A DNA stretch of 64,000 nucleotides from Dipteronia dyeriana (taxonomy: Eukaryota > Streptophyta > Magnoliopsida > Sapindales > Sapindaceae): NCBI GenBank assembly GCA_032871835.1, contig CM065295.1:22516501-22580500 (forward strand), given 5' to 3'. Positions 10,860-21,719 of the stretch are shown one piece after another. The translations under genes and the position numbers were made by a program. The notes under the pieces were generated by a model, which saw only the letters and a list, made by a program, of their open reading frames with translations, ran no database searches and was not told the DNA's origin. Each line of letters opens with the position of its first letter. Within the stretch, counting starts at the first letter, position 1.

Positions 10860-11731
10860 TGAAGATACCCCGCCTTTCGTCCATACGAGGGACTTTTAAG
10901 TGGTTTTTCCCAGAATTATTAGAGGTCCTAGCCAGAGTAGGCTCTCTGCTAATGGTATGTATTATCTGGATTTGTTGCATCAGATCCGGCTGCTCCCCCT
11001 TTCTTTTCTCAACGTGCTTACGGATCTCAGCTTGTACTTCCCTTCCAGTCTGAATGTTATTCCTGATTTGCTATAAGAATTCTACCAAACATCATCCCCT
11101 TATCAAAGCCTCAATCTGATTTCACAGGTTATAGCACTTTGAGGTGTTGTGGCCCACGTCTTCGTGAAAATCATAATACTTATAACGATTCCTCTTATCG
11201 ACAGGGGCTTTCATGGGTACGGGCTTCTGTAGCAACCCCTTATCTCGAATGGCGAGATAGATTGTTTCACGGGATGCATTTAATGGGGTGTAACGATCAT
11301 ATCCTCTCTCATCTCGAGCTATTGGGGATACTATCCTGGGAGGAGGTGAAGCCCGTGAAGGAGTTCGTTTTGATAGATGTCTTTCCGATCTGGGTTGAGA
11401 AATAGGGAAGCAATATGTCGACCTATTGGGGGGTTTGTTCTTACTTTTCTGAGCATGCTCGGGTTTGGGAGATTCCTTCTTCTATCACTTTACGGCTCTC
11501 ATATTGTCGTGTTCCATCTTGACCTTGAGTTTTTCATCAACTTCAATTTGCTCCAGAGCCCGATTATAGGCTTCTTGGTAGGTCTCAGAAGGTCTATTGG
11601 CAAAAGACCGAAAAAGCTTGCATGCCCACAAATTCCTTCTGAAGTTGGTAAGGGTTTCTTTCTCGGTGAAGACCCCCATCTGGATGAATTCCTTGTGGAA
11701 ATGCTCGACATAAGCCCGAAGGGTTTCCCCT
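10860..11731 (-). pseudogene. Gypsy (Tat) gag, 3' half, broken
   Basis: The open stretch 11485-11731 gives GETLRAYVEHFHKEFIQMG and RPSETYQEAYNRALEQIEV, the middle of a plant Tat gag. In shifted frames 11000-11350 gives YTPLNASRETIYLAI and YDFHEDVGHNTSKCYNL, the latter a zinc-knuckle-like Cys/His motif, followed by IEALIRG. The upper end is cut at 11731, where the copia target duplication and LTR begin. The missing N-terminal half is at 478-1434, next to the other copia LTR. It continues downstream into the protease. Confidence 0.75.
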
Positions 11732-11736
11732 CTCTC
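11732..11736. other. Target-site duplication of the copia element (CTCTC, 3' side)
   Basis: CTCTC precedes TGTAGG, the plus-strand image of the LTR end (minus strand CCTACA). It is identical to 478-482. Confidence 0.8.
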
Positions 11737-12396
11737 TGTAGGAACCCCTTTCACCGGTTACACAGTGGAACTAGGTTTTAAAATTTTTATACATATCATA
11801 ATCTGTATTTAGGACTAGTGAACTTGGGATCGTAATTATTTTTCAAAACAAAAACATACAATATGTAAACACAGGAAATTGAAATCGAAATCGATATAAA
11901 GAAAAGAAAAACATACCAACGTTTGGAGGCTCCTACACTTTATAATATGCTACTGTCTGAACCACTCGATCTTCCTCGCTATCTCCCGAAACTGGTAACT
12001 GCGTGTGGACGCGTCACGTTCTCAGAAACTTAAATGGAGGATGTAGAGAAATACTTGAAGAAACTTTTTCTTCTCAATTTGGTGTATTGATTTCACACAC
12101 ACATAAATTGCATCTCATGCAAAACTTATATTGACAGATGTGGTTCCATCTTTTATTAAAACAATATATATATATATATTATTTCTCACTACAGAGCAAG
12201 CATATGTTTTTTATTTATTTTTTTCGTCGTATCATGTACACAAACCAAAAAATAAACAAAGGGAGAGTTTTTTTTTACAAAAAAAAAAAACTCTCCCTAA
12301 CGCCTTGCACTTGTTTTATATATATATCTTAAAACTTTTTCTATTACGCAAACCCTTGCGGTTTTTTTATATATCTATTTTAATATTTAAAACGTG

Positions 12397-12440
<44 letters not shown>

Positions 12441-13878
12441 TTGTTTGTATCCTATACAAACACTTATATATGTACACATCAATTTGCATCCAATACAATC
12501 TCTTGTGTTATAATTGATATATATATCTTTTTCAAATATATCTAATATATTAAAAGTGATAATAAGTATTTTAAATTTAAACTTAAATTCAAATACTTAG
12601 ATAAATGATTTAGTAAAAATAAAATAATCTTATTATTTTATCTTCATCTAAATCAATATATCAAATAACACCCTCCAATTAATAGTTAATTAATAATTCA
12701 TAATTATCAATATAATTAAATAATCTAATTATTTAATTAATTTAACTATTAACATTCATTAATTAAATAATCTCATTATTCAATCAATTCTTTATAAACA
12801 CGTGTCACTTTTGTAACACAATTAATTGGACAATCTAATTAATTAACCGTGACCCTTGTACCAAAATCAATCGGGTTAGCAAGGGGACCTAATGGACCCA
12901 CAGTATTTTGAGCTCTAATAATCCTCGGAATCATTAATTAAACTCTTTAATTAATATTCCTTGATTATTAACTCCGGTGTTATTCCACTAAAAACCCGAA
13001 GCTGTACTCTCTTAACTGTAGACGATTTTACACAGACCGATACAACTCGGTGTCCATCGATATAGCTATTACATATGGTGTGATTCTCCACAATAGTTCA
13101 TAATTAGAGCTGGGTCATTATGTCCGTTATACCCCTCTAATTATATATATATATCCTTTAAGTACCATTTATTCTCTAATGGACAATAAATCTTATTTCC
13201 TTACGAAATTAGGAGAGCGCTCATAATGTCCAAGCCCCGAATCAACCCTTAAGGGAACTACCATCTACCTCTCACAAGAAGGAGTGGATCCCACTATTGC
13301 ATACAAACCTTCCCAGCCACAAGTCAAACCACAATCCCAACCTACGGAGTATATTGATCAGGAAATGCATCTGACCTCACCCATGGTATATCAAAGACCA
13401 CGATTCAACCTGAAGGAGTCGATAAGACACTCGGGATTAAGATCACCCATATATAGCCATCATTAGTTGATATATGAATCACATCGGTAAATGGATCTTT
13501 GTGAGAGATTCATATAGATCATGGTCCAGTCCTATATGATCACATCATACAAGGTGCCTCCATTCTCATATCTACATATGAATGATTCAGGATAGAATCA
13601 CCGTACATTACGGAATGGACCGTAACTATAGATTAACCACAAATAAAGTACCCAGTTTTATTTGCTATCTATGGACTCTTTAGATTGCACATCTCCTAAT
13701 GTATCCATCTGCATATGACACTCACATACACAGTTCGAGATTACATCCGGCAATCTTGGATGTTAAATATATGCACAAGTTATAAAATAAACAACACAAC
13801 AAGAATGAATTGAACTTTTCCTTTTATTTATTTCATAAATCCATTTACAAATTACAATTTTAGGGGATAAACCCCAAT
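11737..13878 (-). mobile_element. Ty1/copia LTR (3' LTR, full length, 2.14 kb)
   Basis: On the minus strand the LTR runs from 13878 (TATTGGGG, decayed from TGTTGGGG) to ...CCTACA at 11737, so TG...CA ends are recognisable. 13402-13878 matches copy 1 at the window start. It includes (AT)n at about 12405-12438 and AT-rich tracts around 12530-12800. A purine-rich tract lies directly upstream and the copia RNase H beyond it, which makes this the 3' LTR. Open frames inside it (for example 12131-12517) are low-complexity translations of (TA)n, not genes. Confidence 0.8.
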
Positions 13879-13879
13879 A

Positions 13880-13895
13880 ATCTCCCACTTGCACT
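13880..13895 (-). other. Polypurine tract of the copia element
   Basis: The minus strand reads AGTGCAAGTGGGAGA just before the LTR start. This is the usual plant copia arrangement of pol end, purine tract and LTR. Confidence 0.65.
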
Positions 13896-13899
13896 AAAG

Positions 13900-14997
13900 C
13901 ATGTGAGGCATGTCTCGTAACCCTAGACCATCTAGGTGACCCAAAAATACTTTAGCCGGTAAAGTTTTTGTAAATGGATCAACATGATTGTCTTGTGAGG
14001 ATATCTTTGTGACGATCACATCTCCTCTCTACATTATCTCTCTAATGAGACGATACTTTCTCTCTATATGTTTCCCTCTCTTGTGACTTCTTGGTTCTTT
14101 GGAATTAGCTATAACACCACTGTTATCGCAATAAAGTGTGATAGGTTTGTCTATATATGGAACAACTTCCAGATCACTCAAGAATTTACAGAGCCAAACA
14201 GCCTCTTTAGCAGTTTCACAAGCGGCTACATATTCGGCTTCCATGGTGGAGTCAGCAATGCAAGATTGCTTGATACTTCTCCACACAATGGCTCCACCAC
14301 TCAGGGTGAATATTAATCCAGACGTGGATTTCCTAGAATCCTTGTCTGATTAAAAATCAGAATCGGTGTATCCTAACGGGATCAAATCCTTCTCGGAATA
14401 CACTAGCATATTACTTCTCGTTCTCCGAAGATACTTGAAAATAGTCTTGACAGCAACCTAGTGATCCAATCCTAGGTTGGACTGGTATCTGCTGACTACT
14501 CCCACTGCATAGCAGATGTCCGGTCTCGTTCATAACGTAATATACATAAGACTACTTACTGCCAATGCATAAGGTACACGTTTCATATCCTCAACTTCTT
14601 GAGGTGTCTTAGAACACTGTTCCTTAGACAAGTGAACTCCATGCCTATAAGGTAAATTACCTTTCTTGGAGTTTTGCATCAAAAATCGTACAAGAATTGT
14701 GTCGATACATGATGCCTGAGACAGTGCTATGAGTTTTTTCTTACGATCCCTTATAAGTTGGATCCCTAGAACATAACTCACCTCTCTCAAATCTTTCATT
14801 TGGAATTGGCTAGTCAGCCAGCCCTTTACATCAGACAACACTCCCATATCATTCCCAATGAGTAGGATATCATATACGTATAGGACCAACAAAACTACTT
14901 TCTTATCAATGATGCGCTTGTAGACACAAGGCTCATCGACGTTCTGCTCGAAGCCATAGGTTTTGATCACATCATCAAACCTGATGTTCCAAGATCA
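13900..14997 (-). pseudogene. Ty1/copia pol, C-terminal part (RT end and RNase H), 5' truncated and broken
   Basis: 14530-14970 encodes the RT fingers/palm end (TYGFEQNVDEPCVYKR, then LVLYVYDILLIGND, then MKDLREVSYVLGIQL). The catalytic YVDD box reads YVYD, so a metal-binding Asp is lost. 14029-14286 encodes the RNase H end (CIADSTMEAEYVAACETAKE, then TLYCDNSGVIANSKEP, then KHIERKYRLIRE). Stops separate the parts. The homology stops at about 14997, just upstream of SWNIRFDDV, where unrelated DUF1985-type sequence begins. Gag, protease, integrase and most of RT are therefore missing here. Confidence 0.85.
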
Positions 14998-14999
14998 AG

Positions 15000-17020
15000 A
15001 TGATAGCTTACTGGAACGTTAGGTAACAATGACTATACATAGACAACTTACTGAAACGTTAGGTAAAATAATAAACGCTACATAAATGCACAAGCGAAAA
15101 CAATACAATATAAACACTTACATGGAATTGTGAATCCATTACATTGATCCTCTGACTGTAGACAGTGGGGTATGTATGCTGAAGCTTCCTTAAAATATGC
15201 AAGTATGCGTCCATGTGCTAACAAATTGAACATTATATATTTTTAGGATTACGGGTATGATTGAAACAACCTTATGCATACATTTCAATTAAGGAACGTA
15301 CCGTATCCTCCAACTCCATGAAGTTGCCTTACAACCGTTGGAACCAAGTGACAAGGACTGGCTCTAGTAGATCTACATCACGTCTGTATAATTGTTAAAG
15401 AAGTTAGGAAACTAAGTAATTTTACTAAGGTGTATACATACAAAGTGTTATACTTACAATTCCCCCGTCACATTCCTCTTGTAGGCTTGGTAAGTCGCAA
15501 GCTGGTCATTGTCCACCAACTCATTGGGCCGGAGTGCATATGGTGGTTACAGCCGTGTCCTTAGCCTCTTTAGCCGACAGGTGTCAATGTATAGGCTCGT
15601 CATCTGCCACTCTCTCTTGCAAACGCACGGCTGACGTTGATCGGGGACCGCTGGGGTATGCTAGAAAGATGAACTCTATCCCCGTGAATCGCTTATCGGG
15701 GTATAATGCAACCCCATCAACCTGAGTGGTGGGTTACGACGGGATGGACGGGAGGAGTCACTGAGGGATAAGCTGCTTCAAGATGGACGGAATGAGGCAC
15801 TATAGGGTGGGCTGTGTCGGGATGGACAGAAAGAGGCACTGTGGAGTGGGTTACAACGAGATCGATCTGAGGTGAGCGGTGCACTAGGATAGACCGGAGA
15901 GGTGCGCTATGTGGATCGCCTAGAAGGGTGCACTGTGTGGACCGTATGAGAGGAGGAACTCTGTCATCGTGGACTGCTTGAAGGGGTACGCTCAAACGAG
16001 GGGTGCGTTGTGTGGTCCTAGGTATAAATAGAAGGATCCACATGCTCGACTTGAAGCAACTGCTGCTGTGGTAACCCATAAAGAGGTGCCTGCTCCAATA
16101 ATGTTGTCTCTGTACCACCAGGCACTTGCGTCTCCCGCTCTCGTTTTATAACTCCAACCTCCTATTGATTGGACACTCTGTCTGTAGTACATTGGTTCTG
16201 AGATCTGATGGTTGGGTCTATCCCTTCGTCATGACTACCACGTCTGTCTTTGGGATTGGAGTCTCGGTCATGGAACGGTGGACCATCCCACTGATACTGC
16301 GGTCTAAAACCCTAAAGTGCACTAAGCAAGTCCATCACGTCGTTATGCTACTTATCTTATTGCTCATCACTATTTTGGAGATCATTCTGTAACTCTCGGA
16401 AGGCATCCCTCATTTCATCGATTTTACATTCCAAACGGTATTGAAAGAAAATCGAATTTGTCAGTACTAAAACCATTCACTCGTTTCAAAATAAATAATG
16501 CATCCCTCAATTCATCGATTTAACGTGATACTTACGAGATGTCCTCCATCATCTCCATGTGAATCAACTCCACTAGTATCTCCGGCCATCAAAAATCGAA
16601 CCCACATGTGCCTAACGGGAGTCCCACCGACAAACTCCGGCTATGAAGCCTCTGTATCACTAGGGTTGGTAGTCATATGATCTACAGAATCCGGTACCGC
16701 AACATCGACTGCATTGGCGGTAGTATACAGACTGTCTCCCTAGTCTATACCCTCATAGTACTGTTCATCCCTCTCAGTTGTCGTCGGCACCAATGCAGTC
16801 CTCACAAATATCAAAAATCGTAGTAACATCATTGTAATTGTATACGTACTAATAAGTATAAACATTAACACAATAGATACTTACCATAGATGTGAAAATC
16901 TTTACCAACTTGTTCACCCTTGCTCGCTTACTAAACTCGTATTTCAGAATACGGGGGGATAAGTCAATCTCCATGTGGGTCCCAAATTAGGTATCAAGTT
17001 CGGGGATAACCTCAAAAGCA
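15000..17020 (-). mobile_element. Transposon-derived sequence with decayed coding, 3' part of the DUF1985-type element
   Basis: No intact gene is visible. The minus strand between 15717 and 16118 reads as a low-complexity Pro/His/Val-rich stretch (repeats of VHP and PLSVHP types), which suggests a disordered linker. Around 15480-15720 frames with stops give ALYPDKRFTGIEFIFLAYP, which I do not recognise. Two short copies of ACTTACTGRAACGTTAGGTA occur at 15008-15066. Its position next to the DUF1985 segment suggests it is the rest of the same transposon, perhaps its Ulp1-like part, but I cannot confirm a protease motif. Confidence 0.4.
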
Positions 17021-17039
17021 AATATCTGCGTACACACAA

Positions 17040-17800
17040 TATACGATCAGAATCCAATACATTTATTCCATAAGTCATATAAAAAAATTACGGATTGAAA
17101 TTCTAAATTCTCACTAACAAAATTACGGCATTTCTCGAACCGCACATGTCGACCATTCAACGCATGCTTGAAAACAAAAATGGACTGCCTATATATTTGT
17201 ACACCCCACGGGAACATAGCAAAAGTATCCAAGTCCTCGACTAGCCGGATCTGTCATACTGGAACTTTCTCTCTCTCGTCTAACCCCATCAATATCCAGT
17301 TCAGCATATACATTAAGCACAGCTTCATATCATCGTACTGCTGCTCAAATATACCAATCCGTAAAATAGCTCTCAACTGTTCATATTCCACCTTATCTCG
17401 ACCAACAAAATACTGCTGGTGTATCCTGTTCTATACCATCTCATACCTCATCGTGTCTGGAATCACTCTGAACTCCAATCTGTTGATGAGACAAAACTCA
17501 ACCTTAGAGAATCGCACCAAATAATGACCTAACATAAATCACATCTCGTTCCCCGGCCCATCATGATGCAACTATGCATAAATAGCTGATGGACAATACC
17601 AGCCGAAAACTCCATCTCCCGATGCATCTGAAGGAAATAACCAAAACAAGACTCCGTATACTGACGTCGTTCTTCGACCGCGAGATGTTCAGGTGCCATG
17701 TTCAGTGCGGCGCCAATATCTTAAAGGTCATCGAAATGGTAATGCTGAGTAATTTTTCCCTCGTACCATTCCCCCACAGGAGTTTTCAACAAATTCTTTA
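17040..17800 (-). pseudogene. DUF1985-like transposon protein, broken
   Basis: The minus strand encodes, from 17800 downward and across two or three frame breaks and stops, MQMRNQLKNLLKTPVGEW, then GHYLVRFSKVEFCLINRLEF, then KLCLMYMLNWILMG, then VEDLDTFAMFPWGVQIY and FKHALNGRHVRF. The spacing of LVRFSKxEFxLIxxLxF and FxxFPWG is that of the plant DUF1985 family, found in Mutator-like and Ulp1-carrying transposons. A Mutator-type origin is inferred from the family and not seen directly, since I could not place terminal inverted repeats. Confidence 0.65.
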
Positions 17801-17849
17801 GTTGATTCCTCATCTGCATTTTCAAAGAAATAACACGAGTAAACTGTAA

Positions 17850-18490
17850 AGGCTCGAAAATTAAAGAAAAAGGCTCGGACACAGTTTGAAAAGGCTCGGG
17901 TCTTACAACAAAAAGGCTTGGGAACAGTTTAAAAAAGCTCGGCCCTTTCAAGAAAACGCTTAGATACAGTTTTAAAAAGCTCGGATTTTTCAACAAAAAA
18001 CTCGGATACTATTTACAAAAGCTCAGACATTGAAATTTATCAAACCTATTATTCTTAACAAAAACGCTCGGACGTTGTTTCAAAAGGCTCGGAGATTCAA
18101 AGTTTCAAAACCTAATATTCCTAACGAAAAGGCTCGGACGTTGTTTCAAAAAGGCTCGGACGTTGTTTCAAAAGGCTCGGAGATTCAAAGTTTCAAAAAC
18201 CTAATATCCCTAACGAAAAGGCTCAGACATTGTTACAAAACGGCTCGGACATTGTTTCAAAACGCCCAGACGGTGTTTCAAAATGCTCGGAGATTCATCG
18301 TTCAAAAAACTTAATATTCCTAACGAAAAGGCTCGGACGTTGTTTCAAAAAGGCTCGGAAGGTGTTTCAAAATGGTCGGAGATTCAACGTTTAAAAAACC
18401 TAATATTTCTGATGAAAAGGCTCAGAAGTTGCTTCAAAAAGGCTCAGACAGTATTTGAAAAAGCTCAAACGGCGTTGCAAAACGCTTGGA
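17850..18490 (-). repeat. Tandem array with GGCTCGGA-type ~22-bp units in higher-order blocks
   Basis: The phrase GGCTCGGACGTTGTTTCAAA recurs many times. Larger blocks beginning CGGAGATTCAAAGTTT or similar occur near 18088, 18177, 18288 and 18376, with spacings of about 89, 111 and 88 bp. The units are diverged, and the outer ones (17850-18030) are poorest. The array lies directly upstream of the DUF1985-like coding segment on its strand. Long open frames across it on the plus strand are by-products of the repeat. Confidence 0.75.
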
Positions 18491-18499
18491 AACCCAAGT

Positions 18500-19270
18500 T
18501 TCATCTTCCACACAAATTTTCAACAAATTTAAAAACTCTAACCCAACCCACAACCATACTCAGATCGACAAATCAAACATAATCTACAAGTTTAATCAAT
18601 ACCCAACATCAAATATGCACATCAACTTATCAAAAACAAAAACGACAACAAAATATAACTCAACTTACCACTATCGATTGCAGATGCTTGTCTGAACCAT
18701 CGAAAAAACACTATTGTCCCACCGCCGGTTACTTCGCTGTCTTTTTTCAGCCAGTGTTATCTCTCATTTGTCTCTCTAATTTTGAAAACGACACAAAATC
18801 ATTGGGAAGGGTTATTTTTATCTAGTAACCTAAATTGGTATATTTTAAACATGAATTAGTAATCTAGTGCCATTTACACAACACCCACCCCACCCTAACG
18901 GTACTATTTAATTTTTAAACCCTCCCTTATAAATGTTAGAAGGTAAAAGGGACTACAGGTGAGAAATCAAGCCTTACATGTTTACATGCGCATCAAGAAG
19001 GTTCCAACAACCAAGTGAAAAGGCACTTGGCCACTTATACCTATCTTCTTTTTTTAATATATCATTTTATTGTACAATTTTTTTTATTATTGAATCCCTA
19101 AATAGTAATAGCAGATGGTTTAATAATTTCAATTGTGATAAGGTTTTTTTTTTAATTGCAACTTATTGATCTTTAATTTTATGTGATTTTATAATTTTGT
19201 TACATCCCTTTTAGTTTAAATTTGGGACGTTCTATGATAATTCATAACTCCTAATTGATCCCGTGATTTT
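18500..19270. other. No gene seen; transposon end and 3' flank of PNPase
   Basis: 18500-18970 appears to be the remaining terminal part of the DUF1985-type element; it is AT-rich and has no coding homology I recognise. 18970-19270 is AT-rich spacer before the PNPase 3' untranslated region. Confidence 0.4.
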
Positions 19271-19650
19271 CAAATTAATTAAAATAGATATATTTACAGT
19301 ACATAATATATATCAAAAAAGCTCTAAAAAAACAAAACTTTGAACTAATTCTGGCAGCAAAATGTTTGTCCACTGGCAGAGTTTGGAATGCTTCATATAG
19401 ATATAATTCTGAACTGGGTGCAGCATTGCTGATGAACCAATAAACTATCCAGGTCACAAAGGCCAGATCTAACTAAAGCTTCACCCGCCGGATTGTAACA
19501 TAAACTCAAAAACCGCCTAATCATATGCTCTTTCTAGCAAAATTCCTCGAGTGCTTTGCTTCTCCAAAGCTTGCACGAAAATTCTTTCAAATCAAGGTTA
19601 AACAATTGCTGCATACATAAAATTATTATTTGAAGACAGTCGATATAAAA

Positions 19651-21681
19651 CTATTCCTCGTCCACCAAAGACATGACTGGGATCCCTTTGCTAGTAAAAT
19701 TTGAACACTCGACCATCAACTCATTGCCCAACTCAAAGCTGTCCTTGTCATTACCCTGCATGGCCGCATGAAGGAAGTCATTGTTACAGATTGGAAAAAA
19801 GAAAAACCCTTCAACCAAAAGATGATCAACTAACATTTTGGAGACTAAGTTTTTGAACCACTTAAACATGTAACAAGCCGAAAGACAATCATTGGTCATA
19901 TAGCAATTACATGACAAATTGAAGTAATTTCTTTCAATCTTCACAGACAATATAATTTAAATAACCATCAAACCCACAATGAACTATTTAAGATGATTTG
20001 GTCAGACAAATGCAAAGGAAAACTAAACAAAAACTTGAACCAAATAGAAATGTGTTAAGAAGTAAACAGGACGCTTATGACCTAAGTTTAGCACATTAGA
20101 AAAACAAATATCTTTTAACTGAATGTAAAAGGTTGAGACAACGTTTTCACTTAAATTAAGTAACAGTCTCATCATTATTAGCATCATCACCACCATTATT
20201 ATTGAAAATTTTCCATTGACAAGCAGTGAGAGGATACGTACCTCAAAACGATACATTCCACGAATTCCACCACCCAAATCAAGAACTAATCCATGGGCAC
20301 GAATCTGAAAAACCTTGGCATTAACCTTTGTTCCAAGCTTCAAGTTTTTGGTGGTCATAAGAGACTCAACTTTGGTTTCGTCATCACTCAGTTTTTCATG
20401 AGTATCAGTTTGGGATGTGTTGCACCTATCCTCGTCTCCATCCTCGAATTTGAAGGTAGAGTTGGATGCTTTCTTCCTTCCCTTCTCAAGGAAAGCTTTG
20501 GGAATTTTAGGTTTTGAAGATGAGAAGCCATTGGGAATAGTGAATAGTGAAAGAACATCGTCATCTTGAGAGGGGATTTTTTTTTCCCTGACATCACATT
20601 TTGGAGCTGCAGTTGGTTTAAGTCCACTTTTAGAACTCTGACTCAAACCAGAAGATTTTTCCTCCTCGTCACACTCTGCAACACTGCGAATCAATATGAT
20701 TGGGATTTCGGAAGTAGAATGATTTACCCCACTAGTATTGTTTTTGCTCAATGGTGACTCCTGTTTTCGCTCATTAGACACATCCTCAATTGATGCCCAA
20801 ACATGAATATCTTCTTTCTGAACAGGAACAGATCCTTCGACCACATTTCGTTTGTCTGATTCTAGCCGCGGTGAAGTTGCTTTAAGAGATAACTTAATGT
20901 TACCACGGACATCTGTCCCTATGCACATCAACGAAAGCTGCTGGCCAACAGATACCACATCTGAAACCCGGGAGACCTGTTGCAAAGGTATTTACAAGAT
21001 ATATAAAGATATAAACTATAATAAACAATAACAAAAAAAAGGGCACATAATATATGACTGATTAAAGATGGCAGTGAGAAATAAGAATCGGAGTAATAAG
21101 TTGTATGCAGAATAATCATCATATAAAAAATTTCTAAAGCTACGATTCAACTCACATGAAAAATAGCACATGCTAAACAAACATAAAACCAGGAAGGTGA
21201 GAACACATGATCGCATATTTTAACATCGGAAACCAATATTACAACTCGCATTTGACAATTCCACTAACCTCTTAAAAGTGCATATCCTTCAAACATCTAT
21301 AACCTCATTTAAATTTGTTCTGAAGGGACCATAAGATGCTATATTGCTATCATTATCTTTTCTCCTCAAAATCACGAATGAATTACTTTATTTCTCAGCT
21401 ATGACTTGAGGGACTATTTGCTTAAATAAAACAATCAATTCTAACCAGAAGAATCTTAGTCTTTAGCATTCATCACATCACTCTTAGCCTGTCAAAATAT
21501 ATACATAGGGTAAATCGTATTTTAGTCCCCGTAGTTTGCCTTAATCTGCGTTTAGTCCACGGTTTTTTGGAATTGTAACTTTTAGTCCTACTATAACAGA
21601 ATCCGCTAAAAGTTACAATTCCAAAAAACCATGGACTAAACGCAGATTAAGGCAAACTACATGGACTAAAATACGATTTAC

Positions 21682-21719
<38 letters not shown>

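Noticed and set aside
12131..12517. Open frame of 128 codons rich in Tyr and Ile
   Set aside because: It is a translation of (TA)n and T-rich sequence inside the copia LTR; no coding signal.
18030..18582. Plus-strand open frames with repeated KARTLFQKG-type peptide
   Set aside because: They follow from the GGCTCGGA tandem array having few stops in one frame; the array's neighbour codes on the other strand.
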